Assembly: GCA_026874595.1 (NCBI GenBank)
Contig: CM049306.1
Coordinates: 47,434,019 to 47,498,018, forward strand
Length of the DNA stretch: 64,000 bases
Source: Sipunculus nudus
Lineage: Eukaryota; Annelida; Sipuncula; Golfingiida; Sipunculidae
Direction: 5' to 3'
Within the stretch, counting starts at the first letter, position 1; every line of letters begins with the position of its first letter. This document shows positions 60,961-64,000 of the stretch, piece by piece. A program made the position numbers and the translations under genes. Below the pieces are notes generated by a model. That model searched no databases. It was not told the origin of the DNA and saw only the letters and a list, made by a program, of their open reading frames with translations.

Positions 60961-61092
60961 ATGCCTGACCGCATATCAGCATACCGCTGCGTACCTAGCT
61001 GCAGCCTAGCGTTTAAGAAAGAACCTTTTTTCGTTGTGTTCCCATACCTCACCCGGCAAAGGAACGTGATGAGAATGTGGTGCGGCCATTAA
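60961..61092 (+). pseudogene. Possible THAP-type zinc-finger remnant
   Basis: A 43-codon frame from ATG to TAA. Residues SAYRC (6-10), C10 and C14, F27-P28, R32 and W40 follow the spacing of the first half of THAP domains, which have a C-x(2-4)-C pair, an invariant FP and a W. The Cys expected at residue 5 is Ile, and the distal Cys/His pair is absent. THAP domains serve as the DNA-binding part of several transposases (P, Kolobok), so a place in a transposon would make sense. The last residues overlap the subterminal repeat GGTGCGGCCATTA, so the W could be chance. Not more than suggestive. Confidence 0.33.
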
Positions 61093-61199
61093 GTAAGGTT
61101 TTGGGAATTTTTTACTCCAGTGAAGGAGCCTTCCAGATATTTTACGAACATGGGGTGCGGCCATTAGACGACGTGCGGCGGCAAAACGCGGATCTACGG

Positions 61200-62529
61200 T
61201 ACTTTGTGGTCTGAATTGTAATGTCCCTTTAGTTAGTGATTAAATAAGTTTAAGAGCTCATATGACTCATATTTTTAACTATTTATTCATTTGTATAAAT
61301 GTTCATGGAAAAATAATTGTATATGTTGTTTTTTTTATTTGGCTTTCAACAAGATGAAAATAGATGACAGATGTCTTGTTATACCAGGGAAATTCATATA
61401 TTTGTAATCTGCATCAGCTCAATCAGTGGTTTGGTGTTTAATTAATTGTAATTGAAAAATAAGTATGATATATATGCACCAGGTGGAACAGAAAATGTTC
61501 CCAACATGTAGAAGTTCCCAACATGAAAATTAATATAACTGTACTATACTTGATAATGATGAACCAGATTTATGCTATATTTTATTTGATGCGTAAGCCT
61601 GAACTTGGGGTCTGCACAAGTTGTTGGATTATTCATCATTTTTCCACAGATTTTATCCCAACCTAGAAGTAGATAATAATTGAAATAGATGTATTACTTT
61701 TCCAAATGGGGTACTTATATTATTGCATTACAAAACCCTGGGAGATAATAAAAACTTAAACAATTTTCCATGTCGGCTTCACTTCCTGTAAAAGTTCTCA
61801 TCTGCCAGGAAGTGTGCATGCCGGATATTAGAAGTAAGTGTTCTGATGATGTAAAAAGGGTTTATGATGCTGTTTTATGTGAGTGCATCAAGGAAATACT
61901 ATTGAAACAGCTGGGCTTTACTGCCACTACAGCTCTGTATATTAGCTTTTAATGTTGTATCAGCCAGGCCTGACCAAGGTGAAGAAGTGCTGCATGATCA
62001 CCTTCAAACTGCCACTTGAACCTACACATAAATATCCCTAGATGTTGCTATTTCCCTTTGCATCAAGCATTCTCATGTTGTTCCCAATGCTGGACATTTA
62101 TGCTGTGTATGCATGCATGTGTGTGTGTATTTACTTCTCATAGACAAAATGCCATCTCGATGAAAGCTTGCTTAGACCAAACACTTAAGGGCAAGTTGCA
62201 TAGTTAGACAACAGTGGTTTTGGGTACAGAACCTCAAAATTGAAGGTATGTGTAGGTGCCACTAGGTGATGAAAATTGCCTCGGATCATTAGATGAAGAA
62301 AATGTCTTCATCATAAATTCACTCACATGCCTAAATAACATATTTCACTAGTGAATTACCTGTATTTCTTTACCAGCCATATAATTTAATGGGAATCAAA
62401 AAGGCTTGAGTATATTACAGCATTTACCAAGATACTGTAATCTTACCTAATGGTAAAATCATGATAGAACCTCGGAGATATAGGCTATAAATAATGTCTT
62501 AATGACAGGCTATGAGGTCTTGATTCCTA
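61200..62529. other. Non-coding region, no supported gene
   Basis: A forward frame at 61770-61952 starts MSASLPVKVLICQEVCMPDI and has a donor-like AAGTAAGTG at 61831, but nothing recognisable. Otherwise AT-rich sequence. Confidence 0.4.
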
Positions 62530-62827
62530 GTCCTTGAATATAAATACTGAAAGGTAGAAGGCTTAATAATAATAATGTAAACCTCTTATTTTGTGGCTAC
62601 CTTCATTAAATCAACAGTGTAATCATCAGTCCTTGAATATAAATACTGAAAGGTAGAAGGCTTAATAATAATAATGTAAAACTCTTATTGTGTGGCTACC
62701 TTCATTTAATCAACAGTGTCATCATCAGTCCTTGAACATAAATACTGAAAGGTTGAAGGCTTAATAATAATAATGTAAAAGTCTTATTGTGTGGCTACCT
62801 TCATTTAATCAACAGTGTCATCATCAG
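62530..62827 (+). repeat. Three 99-bp tandem units
   Basis: Units start with GTCCTTGAA(T/C)ATAAATACTG at 62530, 62629 and 62728, all ending in CAACAGTGT(A/C)ATCATCA. They differ at only a few sites, so the triplication is recent. No coding frame. Confidence 0.93.
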
Positions 62828-64000
62828 GCTATGGACCTACCCCTTAAAAAAGCATTGAAATCTAAATCCACATTCAACGTAAAATTCTTAATGTTCCACA
62901 CCATACAAAAACAGATACTCCAACCTTAATGTGTTCCATCTGGATATATCAAACATAAGCCTTGTATAAAATAATATGTTTATAAGTTATATGTCTGTGT
63001 GTCTGTGTTTGTTTGTGGTTTGACTGAAGCAGTACATAACGGTCAATGTGAGCAGGCAGCATCAGGTCCCAGTTACCATCATACACGTGGCTTCAATGAA
63101 GGAGCTTTGGAAGGCATAGCCAGAGGAAGAATGCTGTAGGAGGCTGCAGGAAGTAGCCAGTCTAAGTGTTCTTCAATTTGTCAACAGGAGCCTGGCAGAG
63201 GTAGAAAATATCCCGGCATATTCATGGAGATGCTTCTGTTCCTCTGGGGTGTTGTTATTGCCACCAGACCCTGACATATCCCTATCATCACGCCTAATCA
63301 ACAGGCAGGGATTTCTCTGTGCAGCTTGGTCTGGTGAGCTATCCCGGACTGATGGAACTGGGATAAAAAATGTCTGCTGTTTCATCAGAAGGCTGCTGAG
63401 AAGATATAGTTTCATGACATTTGGTTGATTCTTTAAATTGGGTTAAAATGTCAGAAAAAGAACATTTAAAATAAGTTTATAATAATTTGTTGTTATCTAA
63501 GCAATTTTACATTTTACTTTTAACTTTTTTTCTATTTTCTCATAGTCATATTTAAGTCAAGTATGTAATTTTAGTCCATCTCACCTTGATGAATTTCTGC
63601 TGTTGTTGCCTTTTGATCACAGAGAAGATATTTATTTTACCAAAGCAAGAAACTCTTCGGCCTCAAAGAGAATGCAGATGTTGGTTGTATGGAGCATCTG
63701 GTTTAAAATACTTATGAAGCATTTTCATTCATTTTACAGGAACCTCTATCAACCATGAACATGAATATTCCTCTTGGGTAATATCCAGAAGATAAACAGG
63801 TCATTGTGGCCTTTTGTCTGAGTGAACGATAAGGAAAATATATGAATGTCACTTTTGACAGAGTCAGTGTCTTTTGCTAAAGTTGTAGATTTTGAATTGT
63901 CTTCAGTGGCCTTCAAGATTCATTAATTATATCATTGAGGACAAATAACCCTTTTACCATGAACCAAGCATATATGTCAACCAGGCAGTATCTGTACTTT
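62828..64000. other. Mostly non-coding, with one reverse-strand exon candidate
   Basis: AT-rich. The only stretch of note is 63173-63358 on the minus strand, listed separately. Confidence 0.45.
63173..63358 (-). other. Possible terminal coding exon, unknown protein
   Basis: On the minus strand an acceptor-like ACATTTTTTATCCCAG precedes a 61-codon open stretch to a TGA/TAA-type stop at 63173. It reads VPSVRDSSPDQAAQRNPCLL, then RRDDRDMSGSGGNNNTPEEQ and on to ARLLLTN. The charged, Gly/Asn/Ser-rich make-up and a clean acceptor are typical of a disordered protein tail. The opposite strand is also open here, and no family is recognised. Confidence 0.27.

Larger units (their letters stand above)
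59679..61199. mobile_element. TIR DNA transposon with TA flanks and GC-rich termini
   Basis: Perfect 25-bp inverted ends begin CCGTAGATCCGCGTTTTGCC and continue GCCGC. TA lies on both sides (59677-59678, 61200-61201), as for Tc1/mariner/pogo-type target duplication. Subterminal TGCGGCCATTA is repeated at 61080 and 61156, with a relative at 59759 (TGCGGCTATAAAACGC). Length 1521 bp. It is CpG-rich compared with the flanks. No full transposase; a short possible THAP-like remnant lies near the right end and a ~240-bp duplication in the middle. Confidence 0.78.

Overview
The window looks like intron or intergenic DNA from an animal nuclear genome, most likely a bivalve mollusc. The basis is an AT-rich background, no bacterial gene layout, a LINE retrotransposon, and a high density of short-hairpin elements with (GTCC)n or (CCG)n runs and tandem cores, a type I associate with bivalves. 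The species cannot be fixed from the sequence. I found no complete host gene; four short stretches are weak exon candidates.

Layout. 1-4480: a nest of Helentron-like non-autonomous elements, family A interrupted by C, C by B, and B by E. 4481-9300: ordinary non-coding DNA with a fragment of family F. 9300-13029: a degenerate GATCATG minisatellite broken by a TIR element (10594-11887) and a family A element (11911-12868). 13030-17446: a small ATCGATTA-ended element, a 35-bp satellite with higher-order structure (14308-14850), and a MITE. 17447-20110: a family B element. 20838-25438: a LINE with ORF1, an endonuclease and a reverse transcriptase, broken by one frameshift and one stop. 27315-34156: a large family B array of ~337-bp units holding a second B element (30016-32970), which itself holds a second MITE copy. 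35046-39130: families C, D, B-fragment and G. 40786-41135: a deleted relative of the palindromic element found later. 42303-43933: family D. 45005-47377: family A interrupted by C at the same place as in 1-4480. 54252-56392: a 2.1-kb long-inverted-repeat element packed with CTCGCCTAGGCGAG palindromes. 59679-61199: a TIR element with TA flanks, an internal duplication and a possible THAP-domain remnant. 62530-62827: three 99-bp tandem units.

Main point. At least six hairpin families (A, B, C, D, E, F) share one design: a 5' hairpin (seen in A-D), a short simple repeat, a tandem core of 180-337 bp units, a 3' hairpin, then CTAG (or CTTG/CTGG) followed by T-rich host DNA. The cores of B, C, D and E, and in weaker form G, also share the palindrome GGTGGCGCCACC, and several carry similar phrases in the same order, which suggests one ancestral core. 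The LINE is the only element with clear protein-coding sequence and is probably dead in its current form.
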